From positions 1-40,990 of the forward strand of contig NZ_JAELTO010000031.1 of assembly GCF_016428875.1 (NCBI RefSeq): a DNA stretch of 40,990 bases, written 5' to 3'. Below, piece by piece: positions 1-13,777 of the stretch; position 1 is the stretch's first letter; the number at the start of each line of letters is the position of its first letter. Source of the stretch: Xylophilus sp. ASV27. GTDB lineage: Bacteria > Pseudomonadota > Gammaproteobacteria > Burkholderiales > Burkholderiaceae_C. Below the pieces are notes generated by a model that was not told the DNA's origin, did no database searches, and saw only the letters and a list, made by a program, of their open reading frames with translations. The translations under genes and the position numbers were made by a program.

Positions 1-120
1 TGGCTGGCCGCGTTTGGCAAGCTGCGAACCCGCTTCGAGCGCCGCATCGACATTCATGTCGCGCTGCTTTCCCTGGCTTGTTGTGTCATCTGTGCTCGCA
101 ACCTCCCTTTGTTTTGTTAG
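1..120 (+). pseudogene. C-terminal fragment of an IS5-type transposase, cut by the window start
   Basis: Reading frame 1 is open from base 1 to a TAG at 118-120 and gives 39 residues. They begin WLAAFGKLRTRFERR and continue with a hydrophobic, cysteine-containing tail (RIDIHVALLSLACCVI). The FGKLRTRFE..DIH.A pattern is what I know from the extreme C-terminus of IS5-family DDE transposases. The rest of the protein lies outside the window, so it cannot be said whether the element is intact. A short stem (CCGCT/AGCGG, 121-134) follows the stop codon directly. The family call rests on pattern recognition of a short stretch. Confidence 0.55.
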
Positions 121-245
121 CCGCTCTAAAGCGGTTCATCGGACGAGTGAAGCGCTTGGGGCCTCCGCCGAACGGTGCGCCCAGCGCCTGAGCGGTCCTT
201 GTTGGCTGCGGGTAGCCGTCCCCAGACGATGATGGAAGCGTTGCG

Positions 246-272
246 TTGACTAGCGCCCCCGGCTGGTACAAT
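246..272 (+). promoter_or_regulatory. Candidate sigma-70 promoter upstream of the IS3 element
   Basis: TTGACT at 246-251 and TACAAT at 267-272 are separated by 15 bases, slightly short for sigma-70. They lie between the IS5 remnant and the IS3 element and point rightwards into the dead IS. This could be an old outward promoter or chance. Otherwise 121-367 holds nothing I recognise beyond small AT-rich inverted repeats. Confidence 0.25.
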
Positions 273-367
273 ATGTAGCCTATTCCCGTGTAGCGAACGG
301 GAAAAACCCGTTATTAATCAATGGGTTAGTTGATTGGACTTGTTCCCTTCACCCGCTCCACTTCAAC

Positions 368-390
368 TGACCTTGCCCGCGGAAAACGTA
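368..390 (+). repeat. Left terminal inverted repeat of the IS3 element
   Basis: It begins TGACCTTGCCCGCGG and pairs with the reverse complement of 1635-1657, with 4 mismatches over 23 bases. The first 11 bases are identical. Confidence 0.75.
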
Positions 391-430
391 TCCCTTGCTG
401 AGTGATTCAATGCAAGCAAGGAGAACGGAA

Positions 431-723
431 ATGACGAGGACGACGAGGGCGCGCTACACGCTCGAACTCAAGCAAGAGGCGGTGCGGTTGGTCGAGGGTG
501 GCCAGAGCATCGCGGCGGCGGCGCGGACATTGGGCGTGGTCGATCAGACGATATTCAACTGGGTCAAGGCGCATCGGTAGGGCAAGCTCAATGGAGTTGA
601 CGACAAGCCGCGCGTGAGCGCCGAGCAGATGGAGATCAGCCGGCTGCGAGCCGAGCTGGCGCGCGTGAAGATGGAGCGCGACATCCTGGGAAAAGCGACG
701 GCGTACTTTGCAAAAGGATCGAC

Positions 724-727
<4 letters not shown>
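431..727 (+). pseudogene. IS3-family transposase OrfA, broken by an internal stop codon
   Basis: ATG at 431 opens MTRTTRARYTLELKQEAVRL, a typical IS3 OrfA helix-turn-helix that binds the element ends. After ...FNWVKAHR a TAG at 578-580 stops the frame. The same frame then continues open to TGA at 725-727, encoding the usual leucine-zipper-like tail (EISRLRAELARVKMERDILG..TAYFAK). The stop most simply comes from a CAG-to-TAG change, because a glutamine fits there. A GGGAAAAG run at 688-695 would be a plausible site for the -1 frameshift that normally fuses OrfA to OrfB. Confidence 0.85.
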
Positions 728-3509
<2,782 letters not shown>

Positions 3510-3511
<2 letters not shown>

Positions 3512-3547
3512 GCGAGCGCCATCTTGACGTTTGACGGGCGCTCGCTC
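3510..3547. repeat. Perfect 11-bp inverted repeat at the end of the flavodoxin-like gene
   Basis: GAGCGAGCGCC (3510-3520) pairs perfectly with 3537-3547 around a 16-base loop. It begins within the stop codon of the preceding gene. There is no T-run behind it, so it may act as a 3' stabiliser or a weak terminator. Confidence 0.6.
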
Positions 3548-3644
3548 GGTGACGAAATCAAATGGCTGAGCTGATGGGGTCGACGCGATCCGGCGCGTAG
3601 AGGCTGGCGCCTGCGCATCTGCCAGGGCAGGCGATGGTGCTATT

Positions 3645-3695
3645 AATTATGTAGCTATATACCCAGGCGGAACCTGGGCTACAGGCCATTTTCAA
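3645..3695 (+). repeat. Palindromic element, copy 1
   Basis: TAGC (3652-3655 region) is followed by the arm CCCAGG (3662-3667), a 5-base loop, the arm CCTGGG (3673-3678), then CTACAGGCC and TTTT. It lies between the convergent flavodoxin-like and porin genes. It is one of five intergenic copies; the others are near 13711, 14641, 22540 and 34217. It could terminate transcription from either side. Confidence 0.75.
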
Positions 3696-3705
3696 TCAGA
3701 AAATA

Positions 3706-5076
3706 TCAGATTTCGACGTGCAGGCGCACGGTGCCGATTTTCACCGGGCCCCGGTCGGCGTTGTAGCCGGGGTTGTGGATGAGCTGCAGGCCGAAGCTCA
3801 GGGCCGCGTCGCTGCGGCCGAGGCCGAAACCGATGCGGTAGTAGCCCTCGAAGATGTTCTCCGTCCGGTAGCGCAGCCGGCCGTCGCCGACGAAGAAGTC
3901 GGTGCCGCCGGCGGCCAGATAGGCGCGGTGCGCCGAGGACAGGCCGTTGACGGCGGCGGCCAGCCCCAGCGCATCCAGCGGCCGGCCCCAGCGCGCGCCC
4001 TCGAAGGTGGCGCCGGCGGAGAAGGCGCGGTCGATCGAGGTGAAGGCATAGGGCTCGGAGCGGCCGTCGTTGGCCGAGGCCCGCAGGAAGACGCCCACGC
4101 CGTCGGCCACCTGCTGCTCCAGATGCACGCCGGCGCCATACTTGCTGCGCCGCTTGCGCACCGGGGCCAGCTCCGGCGTGCCGCCGTTCTGCCGCGCGTA
4201 GGCCAGAGCATCGTCGAAGCCGGCCATGACGGCCACGTTGTGGAAGCCCAGCAGGCGCAGCGAGCCTTCGCGCCCGCCCACGGTATAGCGCCGCTCCAGT
4301 TCGACCTGGTCGCCGTAGTGCGAAAAGATGCGCCGGTCCAGCGGCAGGCCGTTGGACTGCTTCGGCTGCAGGAAGCGGCCCGCGCGCAGCGACCAGTCGT
4401 CGCCGTGCCGGTAGTCCAGCGCCGCGCCCCAGGTGTAGCCGCGCGAGTCGGCGGCGTAGTCGTAGGCGCCGTGCGTCAGGAAGGACCAGTTGAGGAACTG
4501 CGTGCGCGCGTCGCTCGCGTGCAGGCTGTTGTCGAAGACGTCGGTCAGCGCGAAGTTGCCGGCGGTCAGCGTCAGGCGCCGCTTGTCATAGGCGCCGGCG
4601 AGCTGGTTGGCGTCGGACTCCACCTGCTCGGTGCCGCCGCCCAGGCCCCAGGTGTGGCGCAGGAACAGGCGCGCGCGGTAGAAGGTCGGCGAGGAGCCCG
4701 CGGCCTTCTGCAGTTCGCCATTGGTGGGGCCGCCCAGGCCGGTCAGGTTGGACAGGGGCAGGCCCTGCACCACCTCCGGGTTGAAGTAGGCCTCGGTCGC
4801 CGGGCCCAGGCGCAGGCCCATGAACGCGGTGGAGGTGAACGAGTAGCTGCGCGCGCGCTCGGGCGAAAGGCTGTCCGGGCCGGAGTAGGCGGCCGGGAAC
4901 GAGGGCTTGATCTGCCAGACGTAAGTGGCCTGGGCGTGGAGATTCCACGGCTCGGGCCCGGGCTCGGCCGCGGCTGCTTCGGCAGCACGTGCCGTGCCAC
5001 AGAGGCCGAGCAGCAGGGCGGTGGCGATCCGCAGGCCGTGGCGGGCGGGGAGGGAGGGGGAGTGGGTAAGGCGCAT
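3706..5076 (-). CDS. OprB-like carbohydrate-type outer-membrane porin
   Basis: 456 residues. Residues 1 to about 31 form a Sec signal (basic start, LRIATALLLGLCGTARA, cleavage before AE). The mature part is rich in alternating aromatic and polar beta-strand segments, with RARLFLRHTWGLGG, LTLTAGNFALTDVFDNS and a C-terminal GYYRIGFGLGRSDAALSFGL..IHNPGYNADRGPV. I associate these with OprB-family (carbohydrate-selective) porins of Burkholderiales. It lies 138 bases downstream of tctA on the same strand. The solute may therefore be an organic acid taken up with TctBA, comparable in logic to OpdH beside tctCBA in Pseudomonas; this is inference. A TATACT hexamer lies at 5087-5092 on the minus strand, just before the start. 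Confidence 0.7.
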   Translation of the reverse strand: MRLTHSPSLPARHGLRIATALLLGLCGTARAAEAAAAEPGPEPWNLHAQATYVWQIKPSFPAAYSGPDSLSPERARSYSFTSTAFMGLRLGPATEAYFNPEVVQGLPLSNLTGLGGPTNGELQKAAGSSPTFYRARLFLRHTWGLGGGTEQVESDANQLAGAYDKRRLTLTAGNFALTDVFDNSLHASDARTQFLNWSFLTHGAYDYAADSRGYTWGAALDYRHGDDWSLRAGRFLQPKQSNGLPLDRRIFSHYGDQVELERRYTVGGREGSLRLLGFHNVAVMAGFDDALAYARQNGGTPELAPVRKRRSKYGAGVHLEQQVADGVGVFLRASANDGRSEPYAFTSIDRAFSAGATFEGARWGRPLDALGLAAAVNGLSSAHRAYLAAGGTDFFVGDGRLRYRTENIFEGYYRIGFGLGRSDAALSFGLQLIHNPGYNADRGPVKIGTVRLHVEI

Positions 5077-5117
5077 GGGGCGGCGCAGTATAGCCGCGAC
5101 CCCGTGTCAACCTCATG

Positions 5118-5168
5118 ACGATTGGAGCCAAAAGCCCATGTCCTGCGCCGGTGTCATGCTATTGAAAC
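5118..5168 (-). repeat. Diverged relative of the palindromic element
   Basis: On the minus strand this reads CAATAGC, about 24 bases, then TTTTGGCTCC. The outer motifs match those of the copy inside gluQ (TGATAGC ... TTTTGGCTCC), but the centre is shorter and lacks the CCCAGG/CCTGGG arms. It lies between tctA and the porin gene. The relationship is suggestive, not certain. Confidence 0.35.
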
Positions 5169-5214
5169 AGGAGTGCCGGCGCGGGCGGGGCCGACCGGAT
5201 CAGCCCACCCGTTG

Positions 5215-6771
5215 TCACGCTTCCTTGGGAAGCACCACGTGGGCAGAGGCCAGCACCTCGTCGGCCACCGACTCCTGCGGCTTGCCGCGCTGCTTGCCGC
5301 GCCAGGCCGACCAGGTCACGCCGGCCAGCAGCAGGGCGCTGAGCGCGATGAAGGTGCCGCTGATCGGGCGGGTGACGAAGATCGCCATGTCGCCGCGCGA
5401 CAGCAGCAGGGCGCGGCGGAAGTTCTCCTCCACCATCGGCCCGAGCACGAAGCCCAGCATGATCGGGGCCACCGAGAAGTCGAGTGCCATCAGCAGCGCG
5501 CCGATCAGGCCGAAGGCCAGCACTTCCCAGATCTGGAACAGATTGTTTTGGGTGCTGAACACGCCCACCGCGATGAAGAACATGGCCGAGGGGAACAGGT
5601 AGCGGTAGGGCACCTGCAGCAGCTTGACCCAGACGCCGATCATCGGCACGTTGAGCACCATCAGGATCACGTTGCCGATCCAGAAGCTGGCGATCAGGCC
5701 CCAGAAGATGTCCGGGTGGTCGGTGATCAGCTGCGGGCCGGGCTGTATGCCCTGGATCAGCAGCGCGCCCAGGATCAGCGCCATCACCGCATCGCCCGGG
5801 ATGCCCAGGCTCATGGTCGGGATGAAGTCCACCTGCGTCTTGGAGTGGGCCGAGGCCTCCGGGCCAGCCACACCGGCGATCATGCCGGTGCCGAACTTCT
5901 CGGGCGTCTTGGAGAGCTTGCGCTCCAGCGCGTAGGCGACGAAGGTGGTGATAGTCGGGCCGGTGCCCGGCATGGCGCCGAACAGCGTGCCCACGCCGGT
6001 GCCGCGCACCATGGGCCAGAAGGCCTCCTTCAGTTCGGCCCAACTCGGCCGCATGTCGCGGATGCGCAGCGAGGTGTTGGCGGTGATCACCTTCATGCGG
6101 TTGACGTTGAGCAGGAAGTCGGCCACGCCGAACAGGCCCATGGCGATGGCCACCAGCTCCAGCCCGTCGCTCAGTTCAGGCACGCCGAACGAGAAGCGGA
6201 AGCTGCCTGTGTTGACGTCGGTGCCGACCACGCCGCAGAGCAGGCCGAACAGCGTCATCGCCACGCCCTTGAGAGGCGAGCCGCGCGACATGGTCGAGCC
6301 CGCCAGCAGGCCCAGCAGCATGATCGAGAAGATCTCGGTCGGGCCGAACTTGAACGCGATCTCGGTCAGCAGCGGCGAGGCGAACACCATCACCAGGATG
6401 CCCACCGACGCCGCGAAGAACGAGCAGATCATGGTGATGCCCAGCGCCGTGCCGCCCTTGCCGGCCTTGGTCATGGGGTAGCCGTCCAGGCAGGTCACCG
6501 CATGCGGCGGGTGCGAGGGCAGGTTCAGCAGGATGGCGCCGATGGCGCCGCCGTACTGCGAGCCGTAGAAGATGCCGGCGAGCATCAGGATGGCCGGCAC
6601 CGGGTGCATCGCGTAGGTCAGCGGCAGCAGGATGGAGATCGCCGACAGCGCCCCCATGCCGGGCAGCACGCCGATCAGGTTGCCGATCAGCACGCCGAAG
6701 AAGGACCACATCAGGTTTGTGCCCTGGAACGCGACGCCAAAGCCGAACCACAGGTCTTGCAGGGACTGCAT
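5215..6771 (-). CDS. tctA: TctA, large membrane subunit of a tripartite tricarboxylate-type transporter
   Basis: 518 residues and strongly hydrophobic throughout, the expected size for TctA (about 12 membrane segments). Family signatures are visible: GVLIGNLIGVLPGMGALSAI, YGSQYGGAIGAILLNLP..., GLLCGVVGTD, and the second conserved GTLFGAMPGTGPTITTFVAY loop. TctA forms the ion-driven permease with TctB and normally receives its ligand from a periplasmic TctC/Bug protein. ATG 6771 is preferred; a GTG one codon earlier is possible. The start lies 6 bases after the tctB stop, so the two are probably translated together. A charged tail follows the last membrane segment. Confidence 0.93.
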   Translation of the reverse strand: MQSLQDLWFGFGVAFQGTNLMWSFFGVLIGNLIGVLPGMGALSAISILLPLTYAMHPVPAILMLAGIFYGSQYGGAIGAILLNLPSHPPHAVTCLDGYPMTKAGKGGTALGITMICSFFAASVGILVMVFASPLLTEIAFKFGPTEIFSIMLLGLLAGSTMSRGSPLKGVAMTLFGLLCGVVGTDVNTGSFRFSFGVPELSDGLELVAIAMGLFGVADFLLNVNRMKVITANTSLRIRDMRPSWAELKEAFWPMVRGTGVGTLFGAMPGTGPTITTFVAYALERKLSKTPEKFGTGMIAGVAGPEASAHSKTQVDFIPTMSLGIPGDAVMALILGALLIQGIQPGPQLITDHPDIFWGLIASFWIGNVILMVLNVPMIGVWVKLLQVPYRYLFPSAMFFIAVGVFSTQNNLFQIWEVLAFGLIGALLMALDFSVAPIMLGFVLGPMVEENFRRALLLSRGDMAIFVTRPISGTFIALSALLLAGVTWSAWRGKQRGKPQESVADEVLASAHVVLPKEA

Positions 6772-6777
6772 CACGGC

Positions 6778-7254
6778 TCAGGCCCCCCATTTCCAGAGCG
6801 GCAGCTGCAGTTGCAGCGCCCACCAGAACACCACCGTGGCGACGGCCATCATGGCCAGCGACAGCAGCAGCGCCTGCAGCCAGGTATTGCTGCGGTCGCC
6901 CAGCGCCGAGATGAAGACGATGGCGAAGGTCGCCGGCAGCAGGCCGAGGTATTCGCCCAACAGCAGGAAGGCGAGCACGCCCAGGATGATGCACAGGGCC
7001 CCGCGCAGGTCGGGCATGCCGTGCGCATGGCCGATGGCCGGGCCCGGCGGCGCCGTCTGGCCGCGCGCGGAGGCGGCGATGAGCACGCCGGTCACCACCA
7101 GCAGCGCCCCGACGGCGCAGGGAAAGAAGCCCGGGCCCATGTGGGCCAGCGTGCCGAGCCGGTACTGCACGCTCGCGTAGATGGCCGCCAGCCCGATCAG
7201 CACCATCAAGGCGCCGCCGTAGTAGTCCTTCTTGAAGTGGGAGGGGGATTTCAT
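6778..7254 (-). CDS. tctB: TctB, small membrane subunit of a tripartite tricarboxylate-type transporter
   Basis: 158 residues with four predicted membrane segments, typical for TctB. These include YYGGALMVLIGLAAIYASV, MGPGFFPCAVGALLVVTGVL, ALCIILGVLAFLLL and the C-terminal LLSLAMMAVATVVFWWAL. The conserved GxxARxPG-like motif appears as LGTLAHMGPGFFP. The frame is open further upstream, but ATG 7254 is chosen because the residues before it are arginine- and proline-rich noise and TGGAG lies at suitable spacing. It precedes tctA closely. No tctC gene lies upstream: 7255-7449 is a short gap before tctE with no recognisable remnant. Confidence 0.9.
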   Translation of the reverse strand: MKSPSHFKKDYYGGALMVLIGLAAIYASVQYRLGTLAHMGPGFFPCAVGALLVVTGVLIAASARGQTAPPGPAIGHAHGMPDLRGALCIILGVLAFLLLGEYLGLLPATFAIVFISALGDRSNTWLQALLLSLAMMAVATVVFWWALQLQLPLWKWGA

Positions 7255-7449
7255 CGCGGCGCTCCAGGGAGGGCACCGGCGGCTTGCCGGTCGGGTGCGC
7301 CGGCGGCGCGAAGCTCGTGCATGGTCTGGATCTCCTTCTCGGGACACCTGCTGTTGTCGCGGCGCGACGCTCGGCAGAGATAAGGCGCAGTCTAGGAAGC
7401 GAAGCTTCCAATCCGCTTCCAACGGGCTTGCCGCGCCTCAAAATACGTG

Positions 7450-8967
7450 TTATTGCGTACGCGCCCGCGGTAGCAGCAGGCGGGCGCAAAGGCCCTGGCC
7501 GCCCTCGGCATTGGCCTCGCCCTCGGCCAGCACGATGTCGCCGCCATTGCGCCGCGCGTAGGCGCGCGCGATCGCCAGGCCCAGCCCGGCGCCGCCGGTG
7601 CTGCGGCCGAAGCGCTCGAACGCCGCCTCGCGCCGCTCGGGCGCAATGCCCGGGCCGGCATCGCGGACCTCGGCCACGGCCAGCCCGCCGTCGATGCGCA
7701 CCAGGACGGTGACGCTGCCGCCTGCGGGCGTGTGGCGGATCGCGTTGTGCAGCAGATTGGCCAGCGCCTCGTGCAGTTCTGCGGCCTGCGCCCGCACCGG
7801 CGCGGCCGGGGCGTCTGCGCCTTCGGGCGCATCCTCGCCGCGCACGTCCACCCAGCCCAGGTCCAGCTGTTTCTCGCGCGCCAGCGGCAGGTACTGCAGC
7901 ACCACCTCGCGCGCGACCGCGTTCAGGTCGGCGAGCGGCGGCGTGCCGGCCTCATCCAGCGCGCGGCGGGCGTGCGCCAGGGCCAGCAACTGGTCCGACA
8001 GCCGGCGGCTGCGGGCGAGCTGGGCCATGATCGCGTGCAGGGTCTCGCGCATGCGTTCCGGGTCCTGCTCGCGCAGCGCGTAGCCGGCCTGGGCCAGCAT
8101 GATGGCCAGCGGCGTGCGCAACTGGTGCGAGGCGTCGGCCAGGAAGCTCGCCTGCTCGGCCAGCATCTCGCGGTGTTCGTCGATATGGTGGTTCACCGCA
8201 TCCACCAGCGGCGCGACCTCCGAGGGCACGCCCCTGGCATCGAGCGGCTGCAGGTCGTTCGTGGGCCGCTCGCGCAGCGAGGCGCGCAGGCGTTCGAGCG
8301 GGCGCAGCGCCCAGGCCACGCCCAGCCACACCAGCAGCAGGGTCAGGCCGAGCATCCGCGCGTCCTGCCACAGCTCGTGCCGCAGCCAGGCCTGCCGCGC
8401 CTCGGCGCGCCGGCCGGTGCTCTCCGCGGCCTGCACCTGCAGCCGGTAGCGCTGGCCGGCGCCGTTCTCGATGTCGCGCCGCAGCACGGCCACGCGCACC
8501 GCATAGCCGCGGTAGGCCGCGTCGTAGAACAGCAGGCGTCCGCCGTGGGCGCCGCCGAAGCTGGCGGGCGGCGGCAGGAACTCGGCGCCCGCCGGGGGCG
8601 GCGGCAGGTCGGCGACCCCCATCAGGGTGCGCTCCGGCGCGCCGGGCGGCGCCAGCGGCGTGAGCGTCACGCGCAGGTGCTTGTGGAGCGCCTGCACCGA
8701 GTCGAACATGGCCTGCACCTCGAAGGACACGCGCAGGCCGATCTCGCCGCGTGCGTCGATGCCGACGCTGTCGTCCAGCGCCGACAGCGGCTCCAGCAGG
8801 GCCTGGTCGTAGGCGTTCTCGTTGATGCGGGCGAAGGCGCGGTAGTCGCTCCAGCTGTCCACCGCCAGCAGGGCGGTGAGGCCCGGCAGCAGCAGCGCAA
8901 GCAGCAGCGCCCGGATGCCCATGCGCCGCGCCGGCCGCGGGCCTTCAGGTACCGGCGGCGTCGGCAT
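7450..8967 (-). CDS. tctE: TctE-like sensor histidine kinase
   Basis: 505 residues. There is a membrane segment at about 16-36, a periplasmic region to about 200, and a second membrane segment at about 203-222. The HisKA box is SHQLRTPLA with the phosphorylated His near residue 281. The ATPase core has N-box NLLHNAIRHTP (about 405-415), G1 DAGPGI (about 436) and G2 GAGLGLAIA (about 458). The architecture matches the TctE family, which senses tricarboxylates and signals to TctD. The start overlaps the end of the tctD-like gene by 23 bases. Its position directly upstream of tctBA supports control of that transporter. Confidence 0.88.
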   Translation of the reverse strand: MPTPPVPEGPRPARRMGIRALLLALLLPGLTALLAVDSWSDYRAFARINENAYDQALLEPLSALDDSVGIDARGEIGLRVSFEVQAMFDSVQALHKHLRVTLTPLAPPGAPERTLMGVADLPPPPAGAEFLPPPASFGGAHGGRLLFYDAAYRGYAVRVAVLRRDIENGAGQRYRLQVQAAESTGRRAEARQAWLRHELWQDARMLGLTLLLVWLGVAWALRPLERLRASLRERPTNDLQPLDARGVPSEVAPLVDAVNHHIDEHREMLAEQASFLADASHQLRTPLAIMLAQAGYALREQDPERMRETLHAIMAQLARSRRLSDQLLALAHARRALDEAGTPPLADLNAVAREVVLQYLPLAREKQLDLGWVDVRGEDAPEGADAPAAPVRAQAAELHEALANLLHNAIRHTPAGGSVTVLVRIDGGLAVAEVRDAGPGIAPERREAAFERFGRSTGGAGLGLAIARAYARRNGGDIVLAEGEANAEGGQGLCARLLLPRARTQ

Positions 8968-9637
8968 GCGCCGTGCTCTCCAGCAGGTAGCCCAGGCCGC
9001 GCACGGTGACGATGTGCACGTCGCTGCCGGCCAGCTTGCGCCGCAGGCGGTGCAGCACCTGTTCGATGGCGTCGGGCCCGGCGTTGCTGTCGTGCGGGAA
9101 CACCTTGCCGTAGAGCTGCGACTTGCCGACCGGCGTGCCGGCGCGCATCAGCAGCGCGGTCAGCGCCGCATGCTCGCGCGGCGTGAGTTGCAGCAGCGCG
9201 CCGGCCAGGGTGAAGGCGCGGCTGTCGCCGTCATAGGCCAGCGAGGCGCATTGCAGCCGCGGGTGCTGGCGCCCGTGGCTGCGCCGCACCAGGGCGGCCA
9301 GCCGGGCCTCCAGTTCTTCGATGGCGAAGGGCTTGGCCAGGAAGTCGTCGGCGCCCAGGTTCAGGGCGCGCACCCGCTCGGGCAGGGCGCCCTGCGCCGT
9401 CAGCACCAGCACCGGCGTGCGGTCGCCGCCGTCGCGCATGGCCGTGAGCACGCTCATCCCATGCCGGTCGGGCAGGCCCAGGTCCAGCACGACGGCGTCG
9501 TATTCGGTGCCGCTGGCCAGGAAGGCCCCGGCGGTGCGGGCGTCGGCGGCATGGTCGGGGACGAAGCCGCTCTGCTTGAGCGCGCGCGACAGCCACGACG
9601 CCATGTCGTGCTCGTCCTCTACCAGCAGGATGCGCAT
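8945..9637 (-). CDS. tctD: TctD-like OmpR-family response regulator
   Basis: 230 residues. The N-terminal receiver domain starts MRILLVEDEHDMASWL, has the phospho-acceptor Asp near residue 52 (VVLDLGLPD), the switch Thr in LVLTAQG and the conserved Lys in FLAKPF. The C-terminal winged helix of OmpR type includes LTPREHAALTALL and VLHRLRRKL...IVTVRGLGYLL. It pairs with the overlapping sensor kinase. In the family, TctD activates tricarboxylate uptake genes. Here regulator, kinase, tctB, tctA and porin lie in that order on one strand, so a single transcript is possible. Confidence 0.9.
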   Translation of the reverse strand: MRILLVEDEHDMASWLSRALKQSGFVPDHAADARTAGAFLASGTEYDAVVLDLGLPDRHGMSVLTAMRDGGDRTPVLVLTAQGALPERVRALNLGADDFLAKPFAIEELEARLAALVRRSHGRQHPRLQCASLAYDGDSRAFTLAGALLQLTPREHAALTALLMRAGTPVGKSQLYGKVFPHDSNAGPDAIEQVLHRLRRKLAGSDVHIVTVRGLGYLLESTAHADAAGT

Positions 9638-9763
9638 GGGGCGTGCTACCCGCGGCCCAGGCCGGAGGGCTTGCGCTGCGCGAGGGGGGAGGTCTTCATG
9701 TCGGCGTCTTTGCTGCGAAAAGGCCCGGGGGGCTGATGGCCAGGGATTGCATGGACTGCTGCG

Positions 9764-10918
9764 TCAGTAGGCCCGCCGGTAGATCGCCAGCGCATCCGCC
9801 TCCGCCACTTCGCGCGGGTTGTTGACCAGCAGCCGGGTCTGCTGCATGGCGTCGGCGGCCAGCAGCGGCAGGTCGGCTTCGCCTACGCCGTGGTCGCGCA
9901 GGCGCAGCGGCAGGCGGGTGGCGGCGGCCAGGGCCTCGACCCGGGCGATGAAGGCGGCCGTCTTCGCGGCATCGCTGCCCTGAACGCCGGGCACCAGCAC
10001 CTCGGCCAGCGCGGCGTAGTGGCCGGCCGCGGCCTCGGCGTTGAAGCGCAGCACGTGCGGCAGCACCAGGGCGTTGGTCAGGCCATGCGGCAGGTGGAAG
10101 CGCCCGCCCAGCGGATAGGCCAGCGCGTGCACGGCCGCCACCGGCGCATTGGCGAAAGCCTGGCCGGCCAGCATGGCGCCCAGCAGCATGGCTTCGCGCG
10201 CGGGCAGGTCCTGGCCGTCCTCGCAGGCCTTGACCAGGTTCTGCGACAGCAGCCGCAGCGCCAGCAGCGCCAGGTGGTCCGACAGCGGGTTCTTCAGCCG
10301 CTTGCTGGTGAAGGCCTCGATCGCATGCACCATGGCGTCGATGCCCGTGGCCGCGGTCATGGCGCTCGGCAGCCCGGTGGTCAGCGTGGCGTCCAGGATG
10401 GCCATGTCCGCATACAACTGCCGCGCCACGATGCCGCTCTTTGTTGTGGCGCCGGTGGTGACGATGGAGATCGGCGTGACCTCCGAGCCGGTGCCGGCGG
10501 TGGTCGGCACCTGCACCAGCGGCAGCCGCTCGCCCTGCACCTTGTCGATGCCGTACATCTGCGCCAGCGGCTGCGGCCCGGCCAGCAGCACGGCCACCAG
10601 CTTGGCCACGTCCATGGACGAGCCGCCGCCCAGGCCGAGCACCACCTGGGTGCCGAAGTCGCGCGCACGGGCGGCGACCGTCTCCACCACGTGCTCGGGC
10701 GGATCGGCCTGCACGTCGTCCACCACTTGCACTTGCCAACGGCGGGCGCGCAGGCTGTCCAGCGCCGGCGCCAGCAGCCCGCTCCGGTGCAAGAAGGCAT
10801 CGGTGATGACGCAGACGCGGCCGACCGGGTAGCGCTGGGACAGCAGTTCGCCCAGGCGCGCGGCGGCGCCGCTCTGGAGGATGATCTGGGGCACGGTCTG
10901 AAAGGTGAAGGGCTGCAT
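9764..10918 (-). CDS. Iron-containing alcohol dehydrogenase
   Basis: 384 residues, the usual length. These enzymes interconvert alcohols and aldehydes, or reduce related substrates such as maleylacetate, using NAD(P) and Fe2+ (or Zn2+). Visible landmarks are the nucleotide loop [12 protein letters not shown], the [16 protein letters not shown] segment, and metal-ligand motifs [10 protein letters not shown] and [21 protein letters not shown] 10918 ([17 protein letters not shown]) is the family-like start; an extra 15 codons upstream look unconserved. It is divergent from alaS and 126 bases upstream of tctD on the same strand. A link to the transported acid is possible but unproven. Confidence 0.9.
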   Translation of the reverse strand: MQPFTFQTVPQIILQSGAAARLGELLSQRYPVGRVCVITDAFLHRSGLLAPALDSLRARRWQVQVVDDVQADPPEHVVETVAARARDFGTQVVLGLGGGSSMDVAKLVAVLLAGPQPLAQMYGIDKVQGERLPLVQVPTTAGTGSEVTPISIVTTGATTKSGIVARQLYADMAILDATLTTGLPSAMTAATGIDAMVHAIEAFTSKRLKNPLSDHLALLALRLLSQNLVKACEDGQDLPAREAMLLGAMLAGQAFANAPVAAVHALAYPLGGRFHLPHGLTNALVLPHVLRFNAEAAAGHYAALAEVLVPGVQGSDAAKTAAFIARVEALAAATRLPLRLRDHGVGEADLPLLAADAMQQTRLLVNNPREVAEADALAIYRRAY

Positions 10919-10996
10919 GGGATTTCGCTCTGTTCTGGTCCGGATGCTCAAGGGTACGGCCAATCACCCATCCTGCGGCGATAACGCCGGTCCCCT

Positions 10997-11002
10997 GATA
11001 AT
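10997..11002 (+). promoter_or_regulatory. Candidate -10 element for alaS
   Basis: GATAAT, within TGATAATGG, lies 38 bases before the preferred alaS ATG in the gap divergent from the alcohol dehydrogenase. I see no convincing -35 box. No T-box-like leader could fit in the ~120-base gap. Confidence 0.3.
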
Positions 11003-11039
11003 GGAGGGTTACACCGGCAGCCACTTTCCCTCAAGCCCC

Positions 11040-13682
<2,643 letters not shown>

Positions 13683-13710
13683 CCGCCCGGGATGGGCGGG
13701 AATCGCTCAT

Positions 13711-13760
13711 CTTTCAGTAGCTGAAAGCCCAGGCGGAATCTGGGCTTTCGTCATTTTTGG
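13711..13760 (+). repeat. Palindromic element, copy 2
   Basis: It has the same plan as copy 1: TAGC (13718-13721), arm, loop, arm, then ATTTTT. Here the arms are extended to a perfect 10-bp stem, so it forms the most terminator-like member of the family. Confidence 0.75.
13723..13757 (+). terminator. Intrinsic terminator after alaS (formed by palindromic element copy 2)
   Basis: GAAAGCCCAG (13723-13732) pairs perfectly with CTGGGCTTTC (13740-13749) around a 7-base loop. It is followed by GTCATTTTT. It lies 40 bases after the alaS stop codon and just before the next gene in the same direction. Confidence 0.7.
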
Positions 13761-13777
13761 CTGGAAAGAGGTGGCGT

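Noticed and set aside
5087-5110. TTGACA and TATACT upstream of the porin gene as a sigma-70 promoter pair
   Set aside because: The spacer is only 12 bases, too short for a standard sigma-70 promoter. The -10-like hexamer alone may still matter.
5122-7383. 753-codon frame antisense to tctA and tctB
   Set aside because: Composition is dominated by His, Gln, Arg and Ala without any motif; the opposite strand encodes clear TctA/TctB.
10919-11039. T-box or other tRNA-sensing leader for alaS
   Set aside because: The gap is only ~120 bases, is divergent, and shows no T-box sequence or specifier stem; T-boxes are also not expected in this phylum.
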